Assembly (NCBI RefSeq): GCF_007341385.1
Contig: NZ_VJYD01000014.1
Coordinates: 62,001-126,000, forward strand
Reading direction: 5' to 3'
DNA from: Flavobacterium daemonense
Lineage (GTDB): Bacteria; Bacteroidota; Bacteroidia; Flavobacteriales; Flavobacteriaceae
DNA: 64,000 nt
Position 1 is the stretch's first letter. The number at the start of each line of letters is the position of its first letter. The notes under the pieces are model-generated. The model had not been told where the DNA came from and searched no databases. It saw nothing but the letters and a program-made list of their open reading frames with translations. This document shows, piece by piece, positions 15,666 to 24,601 of the stretch. Both the position numbers and the translations under genes were made by a program.

Positions 15666-16550
15666 ATGAAAATAGCCATTTACGGACAATATTATCAAAA
15701 CAGCACCGAGCCTATTATAAAAGACATTTTCTTGTTTTTTACTTCAAACAATGTTGAAATCGTTATTGAAGAAAACTTTTTGCAGATGCTTTATGAAAAA
15801 CAGCTCGTAAAAAAAGATTACAAAACATTTTCGTCAAATACAATCCTAGACAATAGTTTTGAAATGCTGATAAGTATTGGCGGTGATGGAACGGTTTTAA
15901 GATCTGCTGCTTTTGTTCGAAATTCAGGCGTGCCATTATTAGGAATAAATGCGGGAAGATTAGGTTTTTTGGCCAAAGTCCAAAAAGAAAATATTGATAG
16001 TTTATTGCAGTTTGTTATTGATCAAAATTACACAACATCGGAACGTACTTTATTAGGACTGACTTCTGAACCTAAAAACGAAGCATTTGAAGAACTAAAT
16101 TTTGCAATGAACGAAGTTACTGTCAGCCGTAAAGACACTACTTCGATGATTACAGTTGAAACCTACCTGAACAACGAATATTTAAATTCATACTGGGCAG
16201 ACGGCTTGATCATCTCTACGCCGACCGGCTCAACTGGTTATTCATTAAGTTGTGGCGGACCCATTTTAACGCCAGATGTAAAAAGCTTAGTAATTACCCC
16301 TATTGCGCCGCACAATTTAACAGCAAGGCCGCTTGTTATTCCAGATGATACCGAAATAACATTGCGAGTTTCAGGAAGAGAAGACCAATATTTGGTTTCT
16401 TTGGACTCGAGAATTTCTTCTGTCAAAAATGAATCGGTCCTTAAAATCAAAAAAACAGATTACAAAATCAAAATGGTAGAGATTCCGGGAGAAACTTTCC
16501 TCAAAACTTTAAGAAATAAATTGCTTTGGGGAGAAGACAAAAGAAATTAA
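15666..16550 (+). CDS. nadK: NAD kinase
   Basis: NAD kinase phosphorylates NAD to NADP. The 294-residue protein has the invariant GGDGT motif at 72-76. It also has the conserved NAGRLGFLA segment and the second signature GLIISTPTGSTGYSLSCGGP. Normal length for the family. It lies at the head of the envelope block and runs the same way as the CBS/ACT gene. The following 170 bases before the DUF6089 gene contain a strong promoter for the next unit. Confidence 0.96.
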   Translation: MKIAIYGQYYQNSTEPIIKDIFLFFTSNNVEIVIEENFLQMLYEKQLVKKDYKTFSSNTILDNSFEMLISIGGDGTVLRSAAFVRNSGVPLLGINAGRLGFLAKVQKENIDSLLQFVIDQNYTTSERTLLGLTSEPKNEAFEELNFAMNEVTVSRKDTTSMITVETYLNNEYLNSYWADGLIISTPTGSTGYSLSCGGPILTPDVKSLVITPIAPHNLTARPLVIPDDTEITLRVSGREDQYLVSLDSRISSVKNESVLKIKKTDYKIKMVEIPGETFLKTLRNKLLWGEDKRN

Positions 16551-16676
16551 GTCTTTTTCTGACGGCCAGCTATACGATAATGCTACTTTTTCTCGTTCTG
16601 CATGTATCGAATCCGCATTAAATGTCTCAAAATCATATTGTAAATTGAAAAAAAAGCACATTTAATCAAAGCAACG

Positions 16677-16705
16677 TTGATTCGTATTGATAATTATTAT
16701 ATTTG
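16677..16705 (+). promoter_or_regulatory. Promoter of the DUF6089-uppS-bamA-skp unit
   Basis: TTG at 16677-16679, an 18-base spacer and TATATTTG at 16698-16705 make a near-ideal Bacteroidetes promoter. The ATG follows 18 bases later. Confidence 0.7.
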
Positions 16706-16723
16706 CACGCAATTTTGAATTAA

Positions 16724-17407
16724 ATGAAGAAAATTTTTAATTTATTGTTATGTTTTTTCCCCTTTATTACACTAAATGCTCAAATCAATGAGATTGGTGT
16801 TTTTCTTGGTGGAAGCAACTTTGTTGGAGACGTAGGAAGTACTACTTATATCAATCCAGAAAAACTGGCTTTTGGTGTATTGTATAAATGGAATAAGAGC
16901 CCGAGACATGCTTATCGCTTCTCTTACACACAATCAAACGTTTCTGGAAATGATAAAGACTCTGATGAATCTGGAAGAAACAAAAGAGGCTACAGTTTTG
17001 AAAACAAAGTTAAAGAGTTTTCAGCTGGTATAGAATTTAATTTTTTCGATTTCAATTTGCATGATTATCATACAAAAGTTACACCTTATATATATACAGG
17101 TTTAAGTGCGTTTTTTTATGATGAGTTATACATTAGCGGAGGAGTTACAAGAAAGGACAGAGATGCAGGTTCTTTTGCCATTCCAATGACATTGGGAATA
17201 AAATCAAACGTAACGCCGCATTTTGTGATAGGTGCAGAAGTTGGCGCTCGCTATACTTTTACAGATAACATTGACGGAAGCAATCCGTCTAACAGCAATT
17301 TTTCGAATTTGCGGTTTGGAAATTTAAATAACAACGATTGGTATGTCTTCTCCGGAATTACTTTAACGTATACCTTTGGGAAAAAACCTTGCTATTGCGC
17401 AGAATAA
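16724..17407 (+). CDS. DUF6089-family outer-membrane beta-barrel protein
   Basis: The 227-residue protein starts with a signal peptide (cleavage likely after LNA at about residue 19). It is made of alternating beta strands ending in ITLTYTFGKK, typical of a small eight-stranded barrel. It matches the family called DUF6089, which regularly precedes uppS and bamA in Flavobacteria. Function unknown. The stop codon is 4 bases before the uppS start, so the genes are translationally close. Confidence 0.8.
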   Translation: MKKIFNLLLCFFPFITLNAQINEIGVFLGGSNFVGDVGSTTYINPEKLAFGVLYKWNKSPRHAYRFSYTQSNVSGNDKDSDESGRNKRGYSFENKVKEFSAGIEFNFFDFNLHDYHTKVTPYIYTGLSAFFYDELYISGGVTRKDRDAGSFAIPMTLGIKSNVTPHFVIGAEVGARYTFTDNIDGSNPSNSNFSNLRFGNLNNNDWYVFSGITLTYTFGKKPCYCAE

Positions 17408-17411
17408 TACA

Positions 17412-18152
17412 ATGAATTTACTAGACTCTATAGACCGCTCAAACTTACCCAAACATCTGGCCATTATTATGGACGGAAATGGTCGCTGGGCGAAACAACA
17501 AGGATTTTTACGTGCTTTTGGTCATGAAAATGGAACAAAATCAGTTAAAAAAACCATTACTACTTGTGCCAAATTAGGCATTGAATACTTAACCTTATAC
17601 GCTTTTTCGACAGAAAATTGGAATCGTCCAAAATTAGAAGTCGAAGCATTAATGAAGATATTAATCAATTCCTTAAAAAAGGAACTTGTTACATTACAAG
17701 AAAATAATATCAGACTTAATGCAATTGGCAATCTTGATAAATTACCAAAAACAGCCCAAAAAGAACTTTTAGACGTTATCGATAAGACGAAAAACAACAC
17801 GCGCCTTACGCTGACACTGGCTTTAAGCTACGGATCACGAGAAGAATTGGTAAATGCCGTGAGAATCATCAGCGATAAAGTTAAAAATAATATAATTTCA
17901 TTAGACACTATTGACGATTCAATTATAAATGAGCATCTTTACACGCAAAATTTACCAGACGTAGATTTATTAATACGAACAAGTGGAGAACATAGAATAA
18001 GTAATTTTTTGCTATGGCAGATAGCCTATGCAGAATTGTATTTTACGAATGTCTTGTGGCCAGACTTTAAAGATCAAGATTTATATGAGGCTATCATTAG
18101 TTATCAAAAAAGAGAACGTAGATTTGGAAAAACCAGTGAACAAATTAAATAA
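17412..18152 (+). CDS. uppS: Isoprenyl transferase (undecaprenyl diphosphate synthase)
   Basis: UppS builds the C55 lipid carrier for peptidoglycan and surface polysaccharides by adding isopentenyl units in cis to farnesyl diphosphate. The 246-residue protein has IIMDGNGRWA with the catalytic aspartate D21, and the later RTSGEHRISNFLLWQ and YFTNVLWPDF blocks. An in-frame start at 17376 was rejected because the added residues overlap the upstream gene and lie outside the family. bamA begins 8 bases after the stop. Confidence 0.96.
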   Translation: MNLLDSIDRSNLPKHLAIIMDGNGRWAKQQGFLRAFGHENGTKSVKKTITTCAKLGIEYLTLYAFSTENWNRPKLEVEALMKILINSLKKELVTLQENNIRLNAIGNLDKLPKTAQKELLDVIDKTKNNTRLTLTLALSYGSREELVNAVRIISDKVKNNIISLDTIDDSIINEHLYTQNLPDVDLLIRTSGEHRISNFLLWQIAYAELYFTNVLWPDFKDQDLYEAIISYQKRERRFGKTSEQIK

Positions 18153-18159
18153 TTTTTTA

Positions 18160-20841
18160 GTGTTACAAAAAAGAGTACAAATAGTCCTTACCCTACTACT
18201 TTTGGGTAGTTTTTCACAAATTAAAGCACAAGATCGAGTTCCTTTTGATCAAGGAAAAAAATATATTCTTGCTAAAGTTTCTGTTGTTGGTAAAATAAGC
18301 TTCAATGAACAAACCGTAGTTACGTTTTCTGGCCTTCAAAAAGGACAGGAAATAACCGTTCCTGGTGAAGAAATTAGTAGTGCTATCAAAAAATTAGGCA
18401 AACTTGGCCTTTTTGACGAAATCGCTTTTTATATCAATAAAGTTGATAACGACAGTATTTATCTAGATTTGAACATTGTTGAGCTTCCTAAGTTAAATGA
18501 AGTCAAGATTGTGGGTGTCAAGAAAAGCAAGATCGAAGCACTTATCAAGGATAATAATTTGACAAAAAGCAAAATTGTCAATGAAAACTTGATTACAACT
18601 ACAAAAAATTATATTGAAAATAAATATAAAAAAGAAGGCTACTATAATACAAAAGTTACTATTACAAATACACCTGACACAACTGCAGGAAATCAGGTAA
18701 ATATGCTTGTCCGAATAGACAAGGGCGACAAGGTCAAGATCAGCAGTATTGACTTCATTGGCAATACAAAACTTACTGATACTCAATTGCGAGCAGCAAT
18801 GAAAGACACGAAACAAAAAAATGTGTTCCGCGTTTTAAAAGCATCAAAATTTATTCCTGAAAAATATAAAACCGACTTAGAAAAAGTCATAGCTGCTTAT
18901 AAAGAAAAAGGGTATCGCGATGCTCGTATTATTTACGATTCTGTCACCTACAATAAGCAAAAAAACATGCTTGCTATTAAAATTAATGTTGAAGAAGGAA
19001 ACAAATATTACTTTGGAAATATTAAATTCTTAGGAAACACCGTTTATTCTGATCAGCTTTTACACCGTTATTTAGGAATCAAAAAAGGAGAAACTTATAA
19101 TGGTGTTCTTCTTGAAAAACGTATCGCAGACAAAACAAAACCAGACGCAGAAGATATTACGAACTTATACCAAAACAATGGTTATTTGTTCTCTAATATT
19201 AATGCAGTAGAGGTAAAAACAGCAAACGATACAATTGATTTTGAAATTAGAGTAACTGAAGGTCCAATTGCTTATTTCAACAAAATATATGTTACAGGTA
19301 ACGACAAAACAAATGACCATGTAATTTACCGTGAGTTAAGAACTAAACCTGGAAACAAATACAGTAAAGACGAATTGGTAAGAACAATTCGTGAGATTGG
19401 TCAATTAGGTTTCTTTGATCCAGAATCTATCAAACCTGAATTTAGAAATGTTGATGCCGGAGCGGGAACTGTTGACATCGAGTATCAGCTTGTTGAAAAA
19501 GGATCTAGCCAGGTTGAGCTTCAAGGAGGTTACGGCGGTGGAGGTTTCATTGGAACTTTAGGTCTCTCATTCAATAACTTCTCAGCACGAAATATATTTA
19601 ATAAGGAGTCATACAAACCACTTCCAATGGGAGATGGTCAAAAAGTAGCACTTCGTTTGCAAGGAAGTACTTATTTCCAGACTTATAGTTTGTCATTCTC
19701 TGAGCCTTGGTTTGGAGGAAAGAAACCAGTACAATTTAATTCGGCGATCTCTTACAGCAAACAATTTAACAATAATTACGTTACAAGAACGGTTGACAAA
19801 AGCAAAAGTTTTAATATTTTTACAGTTCAAGTTGGTTTAGCAAAACGTTTAACCGTACCTGATGACTTCTTTGTATTATCACAATCTGTAAGTTATCAGC
19901 ACTATGATTTGAACAATTATTATACTGGATTATTTACATTTGGTAATGGAGCATCTCGAAACCTTGCTTATACAATTGGACTTTCAAGAAGCAACAAAGG
20001 TGTAAACCCTATCTTCCCTACATATGGTTCGGAATTTAGTATTTCAGCAAAAGTAACGCCTCCATATTCATTATTTAATGGAATTAATTACTCTGATTTA
20101 GGAAACCAAAAAGAATACAAAGTACAATATACTGGAGCACCAACATCTGGAGCAGATGGCCAGCCATTAAACACAGGTGACTATGTAAAAGCAGCTACTA
20201 GTGTGAATGGTTCACCACCATATGTAAGTGTTGGATCTGATTATGCAAGTGCTGACACAGATGTAGCAAAAGTCGATCAAAAGAAATACAACTGGTTGGA
20301 ATATTACAAAATTAAATTCAAAGCAGACTGGTATACAAAAATTTATGGTAAATTAGTTTTAAGAACTCTGACAGAATTTGGTTTCTTAGGAGCTTATGAT
20401 CAAGCAAGAGGTGTAGTACCATTTGAGCGTTTCTATTTAGGTGGTGACGGTATGGCACAATACTCAATGGACGGTAGAGAAACTATTGGTTTAAGAGGTT
20501 ATCCTAACGGATCGTTGACTCCTACCAATACTGCTGGTCAGCAAATTGGAGCAACAATTTACAACAAGTTCTCAATGGAGCTTCGTTATCCTATTACACT
20601 AAAATCATCAGCGTCAATTTATGCGTTGACATTCTTAGAAGCAGGTGCGTCTTATCCAACATTTAAGGATTACAATCCGTTTGATTTGAGCCGTTCTGCA
20701 GGTGTAGGTTTACGTGTATTCATGCCAGCATTTGGATTATTAGGAATTGATTTTGGTTACGGTTTCGACGCGCTTCCTGGATCTGTTACCAATAAAGCAA
20801 ATGGTTGGGAAACCCATTTCATCATTGGACAACAATTTTAG
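18160..20841 (+). CDS. bamA: Outer membrane protein assembly factor BamA
   Basis: BamA inserts beta-barrel proteins in the outer membrane. From a GTG at 18160 the 893-residue precursor has a signal peptide (VLTLLLLGSFSQIKAQ). Five POTRA-like repeats follow (about 25-440), each with a G[YF]-type turn, such as KEKGYRDARI and NNGYLFSNI. The Omp85 barrel follows, with the conserved YLGGDGMAQYSMDGRETIGLRGY region and a C-terminal phenylalanine. The start is uncertain: in-frame starts upstream overlap uppS, and a GTG at 18136 is possible. A nearby signal peptide and the spacing to the uppS stop favour 18160. Confidence 0.93.
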   Translation: MLQKRVQIVLTLLLLGSFSQIKAQDRVPFDQGKKYILAKVSVVGKISFNEQTVVTFSGLQKGQEITVPGEEISSAIKKLGKLGLFDEIAFYINKVDNDSIYLDLNIVELPKLNEVKIVGVKKSKIEALIKDNNLTKSKIVNENLITTTKNYIENKYKKEGYYNTKVTITNTPDTTAGNQVNMLVRIDKGDKVKISSIDFIGNTKLTDTQLRAAMKDTKQKNVFRVLKASKFIPEKYKTDLEKVIAAYKEKGYRDARIIYDSVTYNKQKNMLAIKINVEEGNKYYFGNIKFLGNTVYSDQLLHRYLGIKKGETYNGVLLEKRIADKTKPDAEDITNLYQNNGYLFSNINAVEVKTANDTIDFEIRVTEGPIAYFNKIYVTGNDKTNDHVIYRELRTKPGNKYSKDELVRTIREIGQLGFFDPESIKPEFRNVDAGAGTVDIEYQLVEKGSSQVELQGGYGGGGFIGTLGLSFNNFSARNIFNKESYKPLPMGDGQKVALRLQGSTYFQTYSLSFSEPWFGGKKPVQFNSAISYSKQFNNNYVTRTVDKSKSFNIFTVQVGLAKRLTVPDDFFVLSQSVSYQHYDLNNYYTGLFTFGNGASRNLAYTIGLSRSNKGVNPIFPTYGSEFSISAKVTPPYSLFNGINYSDLGNQKEYKVQYTGAPTSGADGQPLNTGDYVKAATSVNGSPPYVSVGSDYASADTDVAKVDQKKYNWLEYYKIKFKADWYTKIYGKLVLRTLTEFGFLGAYDQARGVVPFERFYLGGDGMAQYSMDGRETIGLRGYPNGSLTPTNTAGQQIGATIYNKFSMELRYPITLKSSASIYALTFLEAGASYPTFKDYNPFDLSRSAGVGLRVFMPAFGLLGIDFGYGFDALPGSVTNKANGWETHFIIGQQF

Positions 20842-20885
20842 TCAATTATTGGCGTTTGGTTAAAAATCACAAATAAAGTTATGTT

Positions 20886-21914
20886 ATGATAAAACAGTTT
20901 TTATTTATATTTTTAGCCTTGATTGTAGCAAATACAAGTCAGGCACAGACAAGAACAACAAGAATTGGCTACATCGATATGGAGTACATACTTGAAAATG
21001 TTTCTGACTATAAAGAGGCTACAGCACAATTAGAGTTAAAAGCTCAAAAATGGAAACAAGAAATTGAAGCCAAAAAAATAGAAATAAATAAACTGAAAGA
21101 AAGTCTTAAAGCCGAAAAAGCGCTTCTAACAAAAGAGCTTATTGACGAAAGAGAAACTGAAATAAAATTTCTGGAAACTGAAATGATGGATTATCAGCAG
21201 AAACAATTTGGATCTGATGGAAATCTAATGCATCAAAAGGCCTCACTAGCCAAACCAATCCAGGATCAAGTTTTTACTGCTGTGCAGGATATTGCTGAAG
21301 CAAAAAACTATGATTTTATTTTTGATAAATCTTCCGACCTTACAATGCTTTTCAGCAATAAAAAGTATGATATCAGCGACCAGGTTATTCGAATTTTAAA
21401 CAGAACTGACAAAAGAGAGCAATTGACTAAAAAACAATTGAAAGATCAGGAAATTAAAGAAAGTAAAGAAAATGCAATTGATGAAAACCCAGCAATGGCT
21501 GATCGACAAAAAGCATTAGATGAAAAGAAAGCTGCTAGAGAAAAACTGATCGAAGACAGAAGATTAGAACAGGAAGCTAAGAAAAAAGAATACGACGACA
21601 GACGTAAAGCCATACAAGCCGAAAGGGAAGCTAAAAAAAATGGCACGGTTTCTGAACCAGCGAAAACAACGGAAGCCGCGAAAACAATGGAAGCTGCAAA
21701 AACTGACGGGACAACGGCAAAACCTGCAGCAACTACTGAAACTGCACCTGCAACAACAGAGCCAGCAGTAGATAAAGCAGCAGAAAGACAAAAACTGTAC
21801 GAACAACGTAAAAAAGAATTAGAAGAAAGAAGAAAGAAAATACTTGAGGAAAGAGAAGCGGCTAAAAAAGCAAAAGAAGCCGAAGCACAAAAATCAAATA
21901 CGACCAATAATTAA
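20886..21914 (+). CDS. OmpH/Skp-family periplasmic chaperone with a long charged tail
   Basis: The 342-residue protein has a signal peptide ending TSQAQ and an OmpH/Skp domain (about 25-170) opening RIGYIDMEYILENV. A tail of about 170 residues follows, rich in Lys, Glu and Ala with Ala/Thr/Pro stretches. The tail is predicted coiled coil and disordered and is not part of canonical Skp, which is about 160 residues. Skp holds unfolded barrels in the periplasm for BamA. It directly follows bamA and precedes a normal-length paralogue. Confidence 0.88.
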   Translation: MIKQFLFIFLALIVANTSQAQTRTTRIGYIDMEYILENVSDYKEATAQLELKAQKWKQEIEAKKIEINKLKESLKAEKALLTKELIDERETEIKFLETEMMDYQQKQFGSDGNLMHQKASLAKPIQDQVFTAVQDIAEAKNYDFIFDKSSDLTMLFSNKKYDISDQVIRILNRTDKREQLTKKQLKDQEIKESKENAIDENPAMADRQKALDEKKAAREKLIEDRRLEQEAKKKEYDDRRKAIQAEREAKKNGTVSEPAKTTEAAKTMEAAKTDGTTAKPAATTETAPATTEPAVDKAAERQKLYEQRKKELEERRKKILEEREAAKKAKEAEAQKSNTTNN

Positions 21915-21928
21915 TTAATATTTTAAAA

Positions 21929-22432
21929 ATGATGAAACAAATCAAAACTTTACTAATTGCTGCCGTTCTAATTTTAGGCGCAAGTAACACAATGAATGCA
22001 CAGGCTAAGGTTGCCCATGTTGATGTTAGCGAGATTATGTCGAAAATGCCTGCTATGCTAGATGCTCAAAATCAACTACAAAAATTAAGTGGCACATACG
22101 ACGCAGAATACAAAAAAATGGTTGACGAATACCAAACTAAAATCAAAAAGTACGAAACTGAATCAACTACAGCAACTGAGGCAGTTAATACAGAGCGTGC
22201 TAAAGAGGTTCAAGACATGCAAAAAAGAATTGTTGATTACAGAGACAATGCACAAAAAGAACTTCAGCAAAAAGATTCTGATATCATGAAACCAATTATG
22301 GAAAAAGTGAAAGCTTCTATCCAAAAAGTTGGAAAAGCTAAAGGTTACCAATACGTTTTAGATGGTTCTACACTTATCTTGGCTGATGGTCCAAACATCA
22401 CTGCTGATGTGAAAAAAGATTTAGGATTCTAA
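21929..22432 (+). CDS. OmpH/Skp-family periplasmic chaperone
   Basis: This 167-residue paralogue has a signal peptide (ending NTMNAQ) and the usual Skp layout: a beta-strand start VAHVDVSEIMSKMPAML, a long coiled-coil arm (about 50-115), and a C-terminal strand segment ending in YQYVLDGSTLILADG. It is the canonical Skp-sized member. It starts 14 bases after the long-tailed copy and ends the unit; a terminator follows. Confidence 0.92.
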   Translation: MMKQIKTLLIAAVLILGASNTMNAQAKVAHVDVSEIMSKMPAMLDAQNQLQKLSGTYDAEYKKMVDEYQTKIKKYETESTTATEAVNTERAKEVQDMQKRIVDYRDNAQKELQQKDSDIMKPIMEKVKASIQKVGKAKGYQYVLDGSTLILADGPNITADVKKDLGF

Positions 22433-22460
22433 GAAACTGATTTCTTATTATCAAAAAAAT

Positions 22461-22494
22461 TGCTCGGTACTTTAAAAGTCCGAGCATTTTTTTT
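22461..22494 (+). terminator. Rho-independent terminator after the skp genes
   Basis: TGCTCGG pairs with CCGAGCA, with inner ACTT/AAGT pairing, followed by eight T. It ends the uppS-bamA-skp transcript and precedes murI. Confidence 0.9.
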
Positions 22495-22572
22495 ACAATA
22501 AATTAAAATTAAAAAAGAAAAGTTTTTACAGATTTCAATTAAATTGAAACGTCAATTTATTTCAAAAAATAT

Positions 22573-22580
22573 TAAATTTG
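22573..22580 (+). promoter_or_regulatory. -7 element of murI
   Basis: TAAATTTG ends 5 bases before the ATG at 22586, which would give a nearly leaderless mRNA. It supports that ATG over the in-frame TTG at 22544. Confidence 0.4.
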
Positions 22581-22585
22581 TATTT

Positions 22586-23362
22586 ATGACGAATAACAAT
22601 CCTATAGGCGTTTTTGATTCTGGAATTGGAGGAACTTCCATCTGGAAAGCCATTCATGATCTTCTTCCGAACGAAAAAACCATTTATTTAGCCGACAGCA
22701 AAAATGCTCCTTATGGTCAAAAAACCAAAGAAGAAATTGTTGCTCTGAGTAAAAAAAATGTTGATTTTTTAATTGAAAAGGGCTGTAAAATAATTGTTGT
22801 AGCATGCAATACTGCCACAACAAATGCCATTCGTGAACTTCGTGCCGATTATGATATTCCGTTTATAGGTATTGAGCCGGCTATTAAACCCGCTGCTAAT
22901 AATTCGAAAACTCAAGTTATAGGTATTTTGGCTACCAAAGGAACGCTAAACAGCGAACTATTTAATAAAACGGCCGAAATGTTCCAAAACACCACTATAA
23001 TAGAGCAAGTTGGCCATGGACTAGTACAGCTTATTGAAGATGGAAATCTCAATTCGCCAGAAATGACCAAGCTTTTAGAATCGTATTTACAACCAATGAT
23101 TGATGCCAATATTGATTATTTGGTTTTAGGTTGCAGCCATTACCCCTATTTGATTCCTCAGATAAAAAAAATTCTGCCGGACCACATCCAGATTATTGAT
23201 TCTGGTGAAGCAGTGGCCCGTCAGACACAAAATGTTTTGCGTGAAAAAGTTGGTTTATCTGATCTTGCTGGAAGCGAGCCTGAGTTTTATGTCAATTCAA
23301 ATCCGGCGGTTTTAGAATCAATTTTAGAGTATAAATATCCGGTTGTACATAAAGATTTTTAA
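22586..23362 (+). CDS. murI: Glutamate racemase
   Basis: MurI makes D-glutamate for peptidoglycan. The 258-residue protein has IGVFDSGIGG at the start and both catalytic cysteines: C74 in VVACNTATTNA and C183 in VLGCSHYPYL. Length is normal. An upstream in-frame TTG (22544) adds 14 non-conserved residues and was rejected. It converges with the FadL-like gene with only three bases between stops. Confidence 0.95.
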   Translation: MTNNNPIGVFDSGIGGTSIWKAIHDLLPNEKTIYLADSKNAPYGQKTKEEIVALSKKNVDFLIEKGCKIIVVACNTATTNAIRELRADYDIPFIGIEPAIKPAANNSKTQVIGILATKGTLNSELFNKTAEMFQNTTIIEQVGHGLVQLIEDGNLNSPEMTKLLESYLQPMIDANIDYLVLGCSHYPYLIPQIKKILPDHIQIIDSGEAVARQTQNVLREKVGLSDLAGSEPEFYVNSNPAVLESILEYKYPVVHKDF

Positions 23363-23365
23363 AAA

Positions 23366-24601
23366 TTATTCAAACTTTCGCTTGACGAACCAAATTCCGT
23401 CTAAAGATAAATTCAAAGACAATTTGTGATAATTTTCTTTTATTAAATCATTGGCAATTCGTCCTTTTTGTCCGTACGAATAAGAAATATTCAGGGTTGT
23501 CAACGTGTTTTCTATTGGTAATGAAAGACCAATTGAAACTGAGGCATTGTTTACTCTTTTTCCGTCAACTTCGAGATATCCGTTATCAAAATTGGCTCCC
23601 ATCGCATATTGAACATGATCCCAATATCTTCGAATATCTTTTTTGGCGCTGTAAGTAAAACCGAGAGCAAATCTATCCTGATTTACAAAATTTCCGTATA
23701 ACTCAGATTGATTCGTATTATTCCAAAAACTTTTTTCATAATCAAAAGTCATATTCAGATTATTTTTGAAACGTTTGCTAAATCCTGCACCAATTTCTAG
23801 AGGCATATAATAATCATCTACATCAGAAGCTACATTCGATTGAATTGTCGTTGTTATTTCGTCTGCAATAACTTGTACATTTTGCACTTTTGATGCCTTG
23901 ATTTGAGCAGGCAATTTAATTACGGGAGCAATTGTAAAGGTAGAATCTATTTTATACTGCGCTCCTAATGTTGCTCGGAAACCTTTATAGTCTGTTTTTT
24001 TTGCGACTGTTGTAAGCGTGTTTTGAATGAGGAAATTTCGCTCATCGGAAACATTTCCAAATAATACAGAACCTGTAAAACCAAGTGACAGCTTTTTCCC
24101 AAATCGATATCCGTATGAAAAATCAAAATTATTTAATCCGCCAGATCCAACGGCTGTCAAATAATAATATTCCTGACTGTTTTCCATAGGCAACGCAAGA
24201 TTTGAAATTTTGAAAGCACCGCTCGAATAAGGACGAAGCGCCAAACTAAATCCCGAGTTTTTGGTCACTGGAAAAGCAAAAGCCATGTGAGAAAACTGAA
24301 AATTATTTCGTTTTTCAGAGCGTAAGCTGCTTTGATAGGTTGTAGCAATTGCTTTTCCGCCAATATCAAACATAAAATGATTCAGAGAAACAAAACCAAG
24401 CGACGCAGGATTTAAATTATTGATAAAAGTATCTGAAGGCAAAGCCATACCTGATGAACCAATTGCTGGAAGAATTCCAAAATCAGAATCGTAGACGCTT
24501 CCAACGCCATAAAGCGAATAGGGCGAACTTGAAATACTTTGGGAAAATGAAGTCAGCGACATTAAAATGAAGCAGCTTAAATAAATTATATTATTTTTCA
24601 T
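23366..24601 (-). CDS. FadL-like outer-membrane beta-barrel protein
   Basis: The 411-residue protein has a signal peptide (cleavage near TSFSQ) and a long series of alternating beta strands. Its N-terminal region YSLYGVGSVYDSDFG and the later NNLNPASLGFVS resemble FadL/OMPP1-type barrels, which carry an N-terminal hatch and take up hydrophobic molecules. The ligand is unknown. Its start codon immediately follows the stop of the DUF4270 lipoprotein gene, so the two are translationally coupled and probably act together. Confidence 0.7.
   Translation of the reverse strand: MKNNIIYLSCFILMSLTSFSQSISSSPYSLYGVGSVYDSDFGILPAIGSSGMALPSDTFINNLNPASLGFVSLNHFMFDIGGKAIATTYQSSLRSEKRNNFQFSHMAFAFPVTKNSGFSLALRPYSSGAFKISNLALPMENSQEYYYLTAVGSGGLNNFDFSYGYRFGKKLSLGFTGSVLFGNVSDERNFLIQNTLTTVAKKTDYKGFRATLGAQYKIDSTFTIAPVIKLPAQIKASKVQNVQVIADEITTTIQSNVASDVDDYYMPLEIGAGFSKRFKNNLNMTFDYEKSFWNNTNQSELYGNFVNQDRFALGFTYSAKKDIRRYWDHVQYAMGANFDNGYLEVDGKRVNNASVSIGLSLPIENTLTTLNISYSYGQKGRIANDLIKENYHKLSLNLSLDGIWFVKRKFE

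Noticed and set aside
21446..21907. Long open frame on the minus strand opposite the charged tail of the Skp-like protein
   Set aside because: The frame exists because the opposite strand codes for Lys/Glu/Ala repeats. It has a low-complexity Ser/Phe/Ala sequence and no start context.
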